DNA from: Salvator merianae
Lineage: Eukaryota; Chordata; Lepidosauria; Squamata; Teiidae
Direction of reading: 5' to 3'
Assembly: GCA_003586115.2 (NCBI GenBank)
Contig: QVOM02000103.1
Coordinates: 3,929,996-3,993,995 of the forward strand
DNA: 64,000 bases
How positions within the stretch are numbered: position 1 is the stretch's first letter; every line of letters begins with the position of its first letter. The position numbers were made by a program, and so were the translations under genes. The notes under the pieces were generated by a model. It was not told the origin of the DNA. It ran no database searches and saw nothing but the letters and a program-made list of their open reading frames with translations. Shown one piece after another: positions 1 through 11,342 of the stretch.

Positions 1-126
1 GTATCCAAACTCTGGAACAAATGCAAATGATTTAAATCTAGGTAAATAATTAATATACTATTAATCTCCATTAGAATGCCAGTTTCAAAATGCTAAATGT
101 GATAAGAACTTAGAGTAAAAGCTTTG

Positions 127-262
127 GCCTATTCTGCACTGGCTGGCATAGCAGACCAGAAAGTGTGTGAGGAGCCTCCCTGGCCTGCATTAGACTGCAC
201 CAGCGTGTGGAAGGGAGGCTCTTAATATGCTTCTTGGTCCGTTAAACTCCCCTGTGTAGAAT
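127..262. mobile_element. Possible degraded short inverted-repeat MITE
   Basis: The left edge (GGCCTATTCTGCACTGG) resembles the ends of the MITEs at 20917, 59312 and 62864, and the interior has the same type of text (a purine-rich arm, then a GCATTAG/GTGTGG segment). The right edge matches the inverted left edge only weakly and no target duplication is visible. It may be an old copy of that family or a chance likeness. Confidence 0.3.
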
Positions 263-1936
263 TGCTCTAATAGTCTTACTAGACATTGTTTCAATGCAGC
301 ATCAGGGCTAGTAAACAGGCCTGACATAATGTGAAGACATTACTATACAAAATGTTGAATTAAAATAGGGTGGGACTGCCCAGAAAATCTTAAAAGTGTT
401 GGCATTTTCCTGGATATCTGTGTTGTGCTGGCACAGCAACAAATTGTTCATCCCTGAATACACTGTGCAAATATAAACAGCAGGAAAGGGGTCGTAACAG
501 TGAGTTCCTGGATGATTGATATGATGCTATGCCAGAGCAGATTGCATTAATTTAGTGGGGTAATTTGTATTGCAGGAGGGAAGCGCCTGCATTTAGAAAT
601 ACCCAGCATTTCCATGGGCTGCATAAAGAGACCCTATCCATTTCTTTAAAAATAAAATAAAATTTTATTTTAGGTCCTGCGGCACTATGTAGCTATTTGG
701 CCATATCTCATAAGTTCCATTGTAAATAAGAAAATGTACTTAATAGGACAGCCAAAATAATTCAGTAATTAGATGTTCTGTACCAGATTTTGCTGAAGAT
801 TTTGTTTTTCCTTACCATTAACTGTGTTATTTGTAGTAAATAGTAATTTTTATTATAGTCATTGACCAGTCAACAAAACAGAACAACAAAACAAAAGAAG
901 ATTAAGCAAATAGTGCTAAAAAACAGAATAAAAAACCAAACATACAGATAAAAACATTTTACAATTTCTTAAATTGATCTCTTAAGTTTAGAGTTTTTAT
1001 ATTTATACACACACACACAAACATACATATATTAAAAAAACACTTTACTACTGTTTTAGTAGTATCACTGCTTGTATCCGCAAGACAATAATTTGTATAA
1101 AACAACACATTTCTTCCAGGAAATCTTGCTAACAGGGAAAAATAAGTTTGTTTCTAACACTGCAACAGAACATGTGTTACTGTTTCCAGAGAGCTAGAAC
1201 TTCAAGGGGAAAAAGCTGAGCCTGAGGAGTCCTTGACAAACCTCCTTTCTAAGAAAGATGAGGACAACACATTTAAATGAGCCCCTATAAATTTTGGGGA
1301 AAGGAGTGTTGCTAAGTTGTTTGGACCTCTGTTTTCCACTGGAAGAGAAACCCAAAATGCAAAGGGGAACAGATCTTGTTTGCCAAGCACATAAAATCCT
1401 GGCATGTGATATCATGCAACCAAAAAAATAATATCTCCTTTGCCCTGGTGTTTTCCAAATTAAATAATTCAGATAGCGAAAGCCCCAATTCCATTATTTT
1501 GCTATTTACATAAGATAGCCAAGAATTTTGAAAGGAATTGAGCCAAAAAAATCAGATGAATGAAACTTCCTGAATCTCTGAACAGAGTTTTATCTGTTTA
1601 GTGAAAGTGAATTCACAGGCTTACAATCTATAATTTTCAGAGACTGAATCTATTCTAGAGAGTCTTAAGAATATGTAACTGTCACCATTTAAAAACCAAG
1701 AAGAATGTTCTCTAATTCCTTCAAGAGTCTCTTCTCCACAAGCTTTTGAATATTGAAATGTCTTAAGTTTCAAAAAAAAAAAAAAAAAGTTTTATCAAGC
1801 AATGTGACTACATCTGCTCATGCTTAGGAAAACACAAATTAAAATCTCCCTGTCATTTGAATCAACAGAGAAACTCATTCACTACTAGTCAGCAGCAATC
1901 AAGACAGACCAGAATTCTTGCAATCTCTGAAACAAA
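263..1936. other. Unannotated AT-rich stretch
   Basis: No reading frame or recognisable repeat family was found. It holds a short CA repeat near 1008-1020 and an A-run near 1772-1788. Short frames here look like chance openings with no recognisable domain. Confidence 0.6.
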
Positions 1937-3132
1937 GGCTGCGTTCCGACACGGCATTTAATCAGTTTACAGGCCATCTTCAGTTCCCGCTGGCTCGACA
2001 TGATCTTGTCATTCCGTAGTTTTTCTGGACTAAATTGGCGAAATCCAGACTACTTTGTATTCGGATTTAATGAGTTCTCAAACCGTTCCAGATCACTAGC
2101 GCGCTTTACTTTGTGATGTGGGAACGGGGAAGGAGACTATTTGGGAGGGACTGTACTTTTTTGGTGGCGTGCAGAGGAAGGGATCCCCATTTTGTGCCGT
2201 CCAATGACAGACTTTGTGGGTGGGCAGGAAGCACAGTAGTTTCCTCTGCCTCCATTATCCTCCCTTCCATCGCTGCCAGGGGAAAAGAAACCGTCCTCCT
2301 TTTTACTTCGCTAAGCTGCGGTCCTTTCTCTTTCTTTATCCCCCATTTGACACTGCCAGGAAGAAATTAAAGGCTTCCTCCACTTCCGTCTGCTCTTTAA
2401 ACCAAAAAATAAACTGTGCCTGTTTGGGGTTGCAATCCTCTTGCCCCAACAAATAACCCACTCAAGATGAGTTTTGCCGTCGGCAGCACACAGCTACACA
2501 GCGGGGACACATGCTGCTGCGGATGTCTCGGGGGGAGATGAGGCAGAGTCCATTTGCTGGCAATGAATTGCACTATCAAGATAGTAGAGCCCCCCCATGT
2601 TCCCTCCCCACGTTTCCTCTTCGTCAGAGACCTCTCCCTGCTTTTGCGCTATTTTTAAATTGCGCAATTGTGCAAACGTGCACCTGCAAGGGAGCAGAAA
2701 TCACCATCAGCCCTTTAAAAAGCTTAATTGTGTGGTACACATAGTTTTAAAGTTCTGCTTGTGTAGATAGAGGCTGTAGTGGGGAGAAGGAGCAAATGGC
2801 GAATGACTAGTAATGCTGCCAAGTGAATCCATGTTCTGAGGCAGCAGCGGGGACATACGGAGAGCGGAGCTTGACTTTCCGGCCCCTGTGACATCACGAT
2901 TTGAATGTTGGGACTGCAGCCAATCACTGACTGCACAGGGAGGAGAATTTGACGAGGGGCGGAAGCAGAAAAGGTACTGTTTCTCCGTGCCAAGCATGGG
3001 AAATATCAGTGTGGGAACGAGCAAGTACGAATTGAGTCCATGTTAAACTGTAACTGTGGGAACGATCAGAAGACGAATTCAGTCCTTGTAATCTTCTGAT
3101 ATGGATTAAATTTACGATGTCAGACCACAGCC
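1937..3132 (+). mobile_element. 1.2-kb non-autonomous DNA transposon, copy A (Harbinger-like)
   Basis: The copy starts GGCTGCGTTCCGACA and ends with the inverted counterpart (RC GGCTGTGGTCTGACA), giving imperfect terminal inverted repeats of about 27 bp. It is flanked by AAA at 1934-1936 and AAA at 3133-3135, consistent with a 3-bp target duplication. A closely similar copy lies at 7326-8509, and a third, inverted copy with a different core lies at 23486-24990. No frame resembles a transposase, so it would depend on an enzyme supplied elsewhere. The 3-bp duplication and GGC...TTCCGACA ends fit the PIF/Harbinger superfamily, but the usual TWA target is not kept, so that assignment is inference. 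Confidence 0.75.
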
Positions 3133-5640
3133 AAACTTCAGGATCTAAGGATATTTTGAAATCTGACAAGCTGAGAAGTGCACCAACATCAGAAATGGCA
3201 TTTTCAGCATTACTTTATAGGGAAGGTTACTCAGAATCTTTAACTACCATTGCACTTTTCAATGGGAGTGCAAAAAAATACTTTTTAGAAGAGAAATCTT
3301 CTATAGAAATAATTCTGCTGAGAAAGGGTGTTCAGAAGATAGAAGTACCTGAGTTTGTGTCTGAAGAATTCTTTTCTGTTCACCCCGAGATCTCTAAACA
3401 ATCAGCTTGGAAAATATTTTCATGGAATATCCTGCATGGAATGGAAAGGAGAACAATAATGAGTTCATCAGATTTATACAGTATGGGAAATCTTATTCCT
3501 CCAAGAAACATGGACCAAGGAAGAAATTAATAGTTATATCACTCACTTTTTGAATGCCCATTCAGACACTAATAAAGTTGAAGGTTGCATATCATTAGTC
3601 TTGAACTTAGAGTCTGTTCAGTTACCTGACTTCCCCCTTATGTCATGACAATATTGGGTGGGATAAGAGATGTGAACTCCTATTGTTTAACATGTATCTT
3701 CCAATAGGGCAAACAACCAAATCTGCTGGCAATATTTGGGAACAGATAGATTCATATGTAACTGAATCCTTATCAAACCATGCTCATGCTTTTCTAATTC
3801 TTATGGAGAACTTTAATGCTAGTTGTGGATCTGATGATCTGACTTTTATGAGCTGTCATGTTTGAAATGTAGTTACTGTTCAAACAGTGTTCCTATCTCA
3901 TTCATTTATCAGGAGCTCAACTGATCCATCTAACTAGGATGGTTGAGCTTAAAACATTAAACGGTAGTGAAATTTCAGATATTCCTGGAGGATATGCATA
4001 TGTTTCTTCTTGGAGAGTAGTGTAGTGGAATGCGTTATAATTTCAAAATCAATTTCCCCCTATGCTATTATTTTTAAGGTATGAAAGCAAACTTCCACTG
4101 TTTATTTGGATCTTCTTCAGAAAAGGAGCTCTACTGATTTTCCATGATACCGATTTGATAATAGCTCATTTGTAAAAGAGCTCATTGGTAAAATGAAATA
4201 GTCAAAGTATGTAGAAAGTGATATATTCACGTTTTATGATTCTCCTAAAGGTATACTTATTTACAACTCTATTACCCAAGCTTTTCTGGAGACCAAACTG
4301 TCTCTGCTTATGAAAAAGTAGAAAGTGTTCTTTTTAAAAAAGTTTTTGTACCTCAGCATGTCGTATTCCACACAACTACAATATAATGGAACAACTAATA
4401 ACTGATTTGATTCAAGGTATAGGACATTATGTAAACAATTAGAGTATATATATAGGGAACACAGATTAGTCTCAGAAAGAACACTTCCACCAATTTGTTA
4501 TTAGATAAAGAAAGAATATAAAAAAGTCTAAAATCTGCTAAGAATCAAGCACTGAGAAACACTTGGAAATAGCTTATAATGGCTAGAAAATTATTTCTGA
4601 ATCAGGGTTTTTTGGTTGTGGTAATTCTATGTATGAAACTCCTGCTAGGTCATGGGAAAATTACTTCTTTACAATTTATAATGATGCACAGCCTAATCAG
4701 GCCTTTGTATCATCAATGATTGATAGGATATCTCGTTGGCTGCTTGTTACCACCATAAAAATAGTAAGCTGAGTAGGACATTTAAAAAAATGGAAAAGCC
4801 CCCTTACCTGACGTTATTTTCCCTGAACTGCTAAAAGCTGATTAGGAATGGTGGGTTCTGATTCTAACAACTCTATTTACATCTATTAACAGCACAGGAA
4901 TTACACTAGAGCAATGGAAAAAGACTATAGTTTCTATATTTAAGAAAGGATTACAACAGGATCCATCTAATTATCAAGCAATTAGTTGGCTTTCCAAGGT
5001 GGGAAAATTATATGCCCTGTATCTCTTGGTGTTCATCTCTGAGAATCAAGATGAACTAAGGAAGGAGGCTTTAGATCAGGTTGCTCTGTTCTTGATCATT
5101 GTATGATCTTGTACCAGGTAGCTGAAAAGTTCTCTAGTGGCCTACAACAGACTTTTTGTTTATTTTATAGATTTAAAATGAATTTTTGATTCTACCTCCA
5201 GACATTTGTTTTGGAGAAAAAAAAAAACTTTGAAAAAATCAGTTGATAAGAGATTTATCTTTTTAATAATGCAGCTTTACTTCAATTCTTCCTTGCCTGT
5301 TGGGTATATCAGAAATGGAGATTTGACAGATCCAATCCCTTCTACATGTGGAGTCAACAGGGATTTGCTCTTGCCCCTACATTGTTTAATATCTTTATTA
5401 AGGCACAATTCTTGGATAGACTAGACTCTTGTGCACCAAAGCTGACTGTGTAATTTGTGGGACCAAGTTCTAGTTCGAGTACCTGAAAGATATCACTGTT
5501 CCTTAAGGTGCACTCAGCTGCTTACTCACAGCTTTAATTTCACCTCTATATTTAAAAAGATAGAAAATCCAAAAGTACCAGTTATTTCTCACAATAAGGC
5601 CCTTCTGCACGTATTGTTAATCTTGATTAGGAGCCCTCAT
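3133..5640 (+). pseudogene. Decayed non-LTR retrotransposon with endonuclease and RT remnants (Vingi/Jockey-like)
   Basis: Translating across frames recovers an apurinic-type endonuclease followed by a reverse transcriptase. SWNI lies near 3405, FLQETW at about 3499-3516, a degraded GDFNA box (ENFNA then CGSDD) near 3808-3840, and an LNG...SDIPGGYAYVS segment near 3955-4010. The RT begins near 4800 (PDVIFPELLK, then SNYQAISWLSKVGKLYA near 4965-5015) and runs to the GVKQGCxLAP-type box, now GVNRDLLLP, near 5350. Many stops and frameshifts break it. The LDQ...FIDLK...DKR...LTDPIP pattern resembles Vingi or Jockey-like LINEs of lizards, but the clade is unresolved. Transposon copy A abuts its 5' side, so the 5' end is not defined. 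A short HLLIEC-type frame at 6271-6453 might be a displaced C-terminal piece. Confidence 0.65.
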
Positions 5641-5855
5641 AATTAGCTTCTGGGTCTCATGGATTCACATGTTAGTGCATTTTTTAGGTCCCACAACTTC
5701 ACTGGTATGCTCTTTTTGCAAAGGATGGAGTGTGACCCTGATAAGGGAAGCCCTGATGGGGATTACTGGTAGACCCAGCTTTGGGCTGGGGTGGGGGCTG
5801 GTCTGGACATGCTGGATGTGTCATGCAGATGGTGCTGTTCTAGATCACACATTTA
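5641..5855. other. Unannotated stretch
   Basis: This separates the decayed LINE from the antisense CR1 tail. It is moderately GC-rich, with a GGGCTGGGGTGGGGGCTGG run near 5783-5801. No repeat family or gene was recognised. Confidence 0.5.
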
Positions 5856-6165
5856 TATAAGAACATAAGAACATAAGAGGAGTCCTGCTGGATTGGACCA
5901 TGGCCCATCTAGTCTAGTATCCTGTCTCATACAGTGATCCACCACTTGCTTCTGGGCATTCTTAAGCAGAATATAAAGGCAATACCTTCACCTTCTCTCA
6001 ACTCCCTGCAAATGGCCTTTAGAGGCTTCCTGCCTGTCTCTCCACCCTGGAGGCAATACTTAGGCATCTATTCTACTAGCCATTGATACATCTGACCCCC
6101 ATGAATCTCTCTAACCCTTTCTATTCCCTTTCTAATTATCCCTAGCATTGAACTTGCTTCCCACC
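5856..6165 (-). mobile_element. Antisense CR1 3' end, internally deleted
   Basis: The left edge is GAACATAAGAACATAAGAG, the reverse complement of the 8-bp TTCTTATG tail of a squamate CR1 family. It continues with the antisense of the conserved 3' region (CTGGAT..GGCCCATCTAG). The same text begins the larger antisense CR1 at 34031. Near 6115 the sequence jumps to CTAATTATCCCTAGCATTGA, which in the 34031 copy lies about 450 bp further in, so this copy has an internal deletion or is two joined fragments. No coding capacity remains. Confidence 0.7.
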
Positions 6166-6181
6166 CCCCATGGTCGTAACT

Positions 6182-6208
6182 AGTGGGTCTGGCTGGTACA
6201 GACCCACT
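6182..6208. repeat. Small hairpin, 10-bp perfect arms
   Basis: Arms AGTGGGTCTG (6182-6191) and CAGACCCACT (6199-6208) are exact inverted complements around a 7-nt loop. It directly follows the antisense CR1 fragment. It could be the core of a small foldback element; no function is claimed. Confidence 0.6.
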
Positions 6209-6540
6209 GGTTCGGATCATGGAAAGGTAAGTGAAGAAAGGATCTAAATCTTTTGTTTAGACATTAAGAATTGGAGGAAGGCATTAGGGGGCACACATAT
6301 CTCCATCTCTTACCTTTTCTGCATAATCCTGGAAAGGGTAGAGAGAGAGATTATGAAGATACTCAGCTAAATGTTGCTTCTGATGTTTTCCTTTGGGTCA
6401 GGGTTGGAACAGAAAATGTCATACATCTTCTGATAGAATGTATTTCTGTGTGATTTTTGTTAAATTAGCCTCCCATAGAAAGATAAAGCATAATCCGAGG
6501 TTGAGAATCAAAATGTAAGACAGAAAGAGAAAGGAATTTT

Positions 6541-6753
6541 GGACTGTGTTCACATTCATTTTTTTAAAAAAATTCTATAAGGTGGCATAGAGAAAGCTTA
6601 GAGATGATTCATTGACATGCTAGTTTGACCCTCGTCTTCTCGTGAATATTTTAGAATATTTTAGAGATGGGATGAGAAAATGACAGCCACACACTACAAT
6701 CTCTTTAGGGCATTTCTGAACCACTTTTGTTTTTGCTGTGTGTGAATGCAGCC
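6541..6753. mobile_element. Probable MITE with GGCTG..TTCACAC-type ends
   Basis: The left end GGACTGTGTTCACATTCAT and the right end, read inverted as GGCTGCATTCACACACAGC, match at most positions, giving about 213 bp between them. The flanking trinucleotides (TTT and TAA) are not a clear duplication. The ends resemble those of the foldback element at 54538-54760. Confidence 0.4.
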
Positions 6754-7325
6754 TAACTCCTTAAAAACTTAGAGGTGGACTAAATTTTAAAGGGATATTT
6801 TAAAGGAAGTGAAAAAACCAGGCATTTTTTGCTTTTTTCCTTATCTACTAGTGCCATGTCATCTAAACATACCCAAACCAAAGTCCTATGATAGAATATA
6901 ATAGAAGAGGCAAAAAATGGGGGAAAGGGTTCTGTTCTTCTTTTCTGCCTCTTCTTTTGCCCATTCTAAGACAGCTGAGCAGCACTCTGAGACTCTTGTC
7001 TTAACAGGAACAATGCCCTGAAATTCCTGTGTTCAGAAATGTACTACAATAGTTTGTCATTAGCAGTGAGAGCTAAATAGTCCCTCAGATTCAGAAACAT
7101 TGTGCCTTGGCAGATTTTGCAACTGTTGCTAAAGCAAGCCTTTTTAAATCCACTTAGTTGAACGACTGATGTTTGATTTTGTGAGGGAATGAAGAATGTG
7201 GTATATAAAGCAGCCAGTGAGAATCTCGACAATGGAGAATTGGAAATATTTGAAACAAAGGAAGGGGAATAAGACCCAGCACAGAATTGTTGGGCTGCGA
7301 TCACACTTTCACTTTAAAACTTCTT
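6754..7325. other. Unannotated stretch
   Basis: No gene was recognised. Just before the next transposon copy there is a solitary TIR-like string GGGCTGCGATCACAC (about 7291-7305), possibly a leftover end of a related element. Confidence 0.45.
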
Positions 7326-8509
7326 GGCCGCATTCCACACGACATTTAATCAGTTTACAGGCCATCTTCAGTTCCCGCTGGCCCGACATGATCTTGCCGT
7401 TCCATAGTTTTTCTGGACTAAATTGGTGAAATCCAGACTACTTTGTATTCAGATTTAATGAGTTCTCAAGCCATTCCAGATCGCTAGCGTGCTTTACTTT
7501 GCGATATGGGAATGGGGGAGGAGACTAATTGGGAGGGACCGTACTTTTTTGGGGGGGTGCAGAGGGAGGGATCCCCATTTTGTGCCGTCCAATGACAGAC
7601 TTTGTGGCTGGGCAGGAAGCGCAGTAGTTTACTCTGCCTCCATTATCCCCCCCTTCCATCACTGCCAGGGGAAAAGAAACCATCCTCCTTTTTACTTTGC
7701 TAAGCTACGGTCCTTTTTCTGTATCCCCCATTCGGCACTGCCAGGAGGAAATTAAAGGCTTCCTCCACTTCCGTCTGCTCTTTAAACCAAAAAATAAACT
7801 GCATCTGTTTGGGGTTGCAGTCCTTTTGCCCCAACAAAGAACCCACTCAAGATGAGTTTTGCGATTGGCAGCACAAAGCTACACAGTGGGGACACATGCC
7901 GCTGCGGGGGGAAGATGAGGCAGAGTCCATTTGCTGGTGATGAACTGCACTATCAAGATAATAGAGACCCCCCACGTTCCCTTCCCATGTTTCCCCTTCG
8001 TCACGGACCTCTCCCTGCTTTTGCACTACTTTTAAATTGCGCAATTGTGCAAAAGTGCACTTGCAAGGGAGCAGAAATACTCATCAGCCCTTTAAAAAGC
8101 TTAATTGTGCGGTACACATAGTTTTAAAGTTCTTCTTGTGTAGATAGAGGCTGTAGTGGGGAGAAGGAGCAAATGGTGAATGGCTAGTAATGCTGCCAAG
8201 TGAATCCATGTTCTGAGGCAGCAGAACGGACATACAGAGAGCGGAGCTTGACTTTCCTGTCCCTGTGACATCAAGATTTGAACATTGGGACTGTAGCCAA
8301 TCACTGACTGCACAGGAAGGAGAATTTGATGAAGGGTGGAGGCAGAAAAGGTACTGTTTCTCCGTGCCAAGCACGGAAAATACCAGTGTGGGAACGAGCA
8401 AGTACGAATTGAGTCCGTGTTAAACTGTAACTGTGGGAACAATCAGAAGACAAATTCAGTCCTTGTACTCTTCTGATACGGATTAAATTTACGATGTCGG
8501 ACCGCGGCC
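7326..8509 (+). mobile_element. 1.2-kb non-autonomous DNA transposon, copy B (Harbinger-like)
   Basis: Collinear with copy A (1937-3132) over its whole length, differing by scattered substitutions and a few small gaps. One missing segment of roughly 8 bp lies near 7904. The ends are GGCCGCATTCCACAC on the left and, inverted, GGCCGCGGTCCGACATCG on the right. The flanks are CTT (7323-7325) and CTT (8510-8512), an exact 3-bp target duplication. Short frames on both strands are shared with copy A but show no transposase features and are not proposed as genes. Confidence 0.8.
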
Positions 8510-9275
8510 CTTGAGTCTGTTTTAGGACCCAGTAGACCACATCTGTGAATTGATATGCGTTTCTCTTGGGGACTTTCCACTGTCCATGAGGACTTTCTTA
8601 CTTTTGGATAATCACAGCTCTGAAACCGTTCTAGTGCTTTTCAAAGGTGTGGGCACGGAAGAGGATTAAAGAGGTTGAACCATGCCGTGGTGGTCGGTTG
8701 CAGCTGAACTTCCCTTTTCCTCTTGGCCAATGAGAGACATTTGGGCGTTACCCAGAGATCATTCCATTCCCCCCTTCTTCCTTCCTCCACAATATCACCA
8801 GCCCTCCTTGATAGTTAACTTCCGGAAGAGCAGAGAGCTGCCTTTCAGCAGCTAAATTTCATTTTCTCTTTTTTTGGATAAGAGAAAAGCGCTCTTCTGC
8901 TGCATCACACTCTCTGCCTGTGAAGCAGGGCTCACTTCCCTGCATTGTCTCTGGAGAGACTTCACTACCCCTACCCCTAGCTGTCTACCTCCATACCATC
9001 CCCGCACTTCCCAACCATGTCCTTAGAGGTTAGACTCTGCCTGGCCAGAGACTGAAACACCATTGATTTTTTTTTTTTTTTTTAATAAGACAGTTTTCCA
9101 GAAATGTGCAAATGCAGAGTTACACATATAAACCAAATGGAGGGGTTTTGCACTAATCTCAACATGCGCTTATTTATGATCATCTGGCGAATGGTCTTCT
9201 TGTGCCACCACCCCATGAGGTTGCTAAAGCAAGCCCCCGTGGGTGAATTCTTGGGCTTGGCTGACATGCCTGTAC
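8510..9275. other. Unannotated stretch with a T-run
   Basis: This is moderately GC-rich sequence without a recognised family, plus a T-run near 9068-9083. No splice-bounded frame or domain could be identified. Confidence 0.45.
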
Positions 9276-10105
9276 AGTGTTATGGTGCTGTACAGAAAGG
9301 GGAGAAATTAGACCAGAGAAGGGAGGAAGAAAGTTTTATATCTCTTTAAAGTTCCTTTAAAGAAACTTTCTGTCGCTTTAACTTTAGCAGGAAAGGAGGA
9401 TTGCAGGTTTACTTTGATACATTGTATTCCAGCTACAATCTATCAAAATAAACCTTCAATCTTGCTTTCTGAAGCAACATACAGAGAGGTTGTTCTTTCT
9501 GTCTGGAATACATTGCTTTAATTTGGAAAGGCTTTCCTAAAAGGGCTTTCCTAAAAGGCAGTGAGATTGAAATTGTTAGCTGGACCTGAAGATGCACATC
9601 TTCCACCACTGTCACATAATCTCCCCTTCCTCCCTTCATTGGACATAGCCAACTGCTGAGTGCACCTACACAACAGGGCTGAACGGCACAGACTGGCTGC
9701 TGACAATGGAGGTGTGGTCACGGGTGTAAGGGTCCCTTCCGCATGGGCAGCACTTTTAAATAAATTGTTACAGAAAAGTTTTAAAAAGTTGTGAAAATTA
9801 AAATGAAAGCTTTGATGCATCCACTTTCAAGGTGGCCGGGAGTTCCATGTCATTGCTGCACCTCCAATATCAGCAGCCAGCTTGTGCCATCCTGCCCTTT
9901 TATGTGTAGGCGCAGGCGACTGTTGGCTATGTCCAAGTAAGGGAGGAAGAGAAAATTATCCTCACGTCCTGCTATCAATTGAAACCTCACTGCCTTTTAG
10001 GGACACATTGTATCAGCAAGCTATAACAAAGTGCATCCCTCCCTTCCCTAGTCTAATTTCTCCCCCATATATACAGCACCGTAACAAGATGGTGCTGTGA
10101 AATCA
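9276..10105. repeat. Large imperfect inverted duplication (foldback structure)
   Basis: The left arm (about 9276-9720) and right arm (about 9860-10105) are inverted copies of one another at perhaps 70-75% by eye. Matching landmarks are TATGGTGCTGTA..GAGAAATTAGACCAG against the inverted text near 10035-10095. Others are AAAAGGCAGTGAG (9553-9565) against its complement near 9990-10002, and GGACATAGCCAAC (9641-9653) against GTTGGCTATGTCC (9923-9935). The left arm carries about 130 extra bp and a small tandem duplication (GGGCTTTCCTAAAA). The spacer includes GGGTCCCTTCCGCATGGGC, a string like Harbinger-type MITE ends. It could be an old composite element or two insertions in opposite orientation. 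Confidence 0.6.
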
Positions 10106-10764
10106 AGGCTGCAATGTTGGTTTCCAGATCAGACTCCATTTCGCTGCTACACTTTAGTGGTGCACAGGAAGGAGCAGATCCTGAAATGGAGGAAGTTTGA
10201 AATTCTGTAGAGAAATTTGTAGAGAAGGAAATGGTGTGTAGAGTAAGACTGAAAAATATCTCTGGGAACACGTACAGACAGGACCCAAAGAATCACACAG
10301 CATTTTCTGTGTGCCCAGGGACAATTTGCATCTGAGAGCTAGGGAAATTTCACTAGTTCAAGGCAGAGATCTGGAAACATTTTGAGTCAAACTGCATCTT
10401 TTTGCATTAAAAAAATAGCTCAAAAGTATCTTAGAGATGGGAGCATGTGTGCACTAGCATTCCCATCCCACCTCTAATCTACTAGCATGCCGATGCTACC
10501 ACTTTCAGGCTATTTTTTTCACCCCTGTGTGTGGATACAGTCAAAATGTTTTCATCGCTAAATGGGATGTTTTAAATGTCTTTCTCTCAAAGCAAAACAT
10601 CCCTTCAAAATAGACTTTATTTAAAAGTGGAACAAAACTGGAGGTCATTACGTTAAGGTGTTCCAAATGTTTTGATTGCTTTGCAAGCTATTATCATTAT
10701 TTCTTGAAACCGTGAGGCAGCTTAACAAGGCATTAGTGCCAAAATGAGCAGGGCTTCAACCTAT
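10106..10764. other. Unannotated stretch
   Basis: No gene was found. The segment near 10430-10545 (TTAGAGATGGGAGCATG ... CCTGTGTGTGGATACAG) resembles interior text of the MITE at 6541, so a degraded relative may be present, but the ends cannot be set. Confidence 0.4.
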
Positions 10765-11342
10765 GGACCTTTTCGCACTGCGCGAGTGGAACGTTCTTGT
10801 CTGTTCGCTACAACGGAGCTTTTGCACTGCCGCAGGCGCGCACCTCACCCGATCCGAACCACTTCGTACCCGATTCAAACCCGATATTGGGTAAGGCTAG
10901 ACAAGTAAAAGCTTGTCTTCATCCCAACCTGCGCGATGGAGTGAAGATCGGGCACGGTGCTTTCACACTGTTTGCAACAGCGTCGGACATAGCTGGTGCG
11001 GCTACGCATGCGTGGTCCGCTGCTTCGTACCCCGGTATGAAGTTTTCATACTCTGGTACGATGCTTCGTGCCCGGGATAGCCCTTTGGGCTTGGCAGCCG
11101 AGCTGCCGTTATGAAGCAGGCTTCGTAACGAGCCCTCTGGGTTCGAAGTGAGTATGAAGTGGGTTTGATGGTACGGAGTGTGGTACCGAACTAGCGGCTG
11201 CCATTCGCACTGTTCCCTCTGCTGGTCGGCTTCGGGTTCGTTCCTCTGGCCGGGAGTGCGAATGGCAGCCAGCGTTCTCCAACCTCTCCAGTTCGAAGCC
11301 AACTACTGGGAATGGTCTACCGGGCTCAGTGCGAAAAGGCCC
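10765..11342. mobile_element. GC- and CpG-rich inverted-repeat element (Harbinger-like MITE)
   Basis: Ends GGACCTTTTCGCACTG and, inverted, GGGCCTTTTCGCACTG form a 16-bp terminal inverted repeat with one mismatch. The interior is far richer in GC and CpG than its AT-rich surroundings and repeats motifs such as TTCGTACCC, GGTACGA and GTTCGAAG in both orientations. No clear target duplication was found. Both strands stay open for about 100 codons, expected where GC is high, and the products show no domain. TIR type suggests a Harbinger-like MITE. Confidence 0.65.

Noticed and set aside
2113..3024. Open frames of 80-105 codons on both strands in transposon copy A, with similar frames in copy B
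   Set aside because: They follow the repeat's own sequence, differ in length between copies through shifts, and show no transposase or other domain.
3117..3530. 137-codon frame starting at the right end of transposon copy A, looking like a gene
   Set aside because: Its start lies in the transposon end. The rest is the front of a LINE endonuclease (SWNI) that leaves the correct frame before FLQETW, so it is a fused artefact of a dead LINE.
10797..11302. Two overlapping opposite-strand frames of 105 and 127 codons
   Set aside because: They lie wholly inside the GC-rich inverted-repeat element, where few stops are expected by chance, and the products have no known domain.
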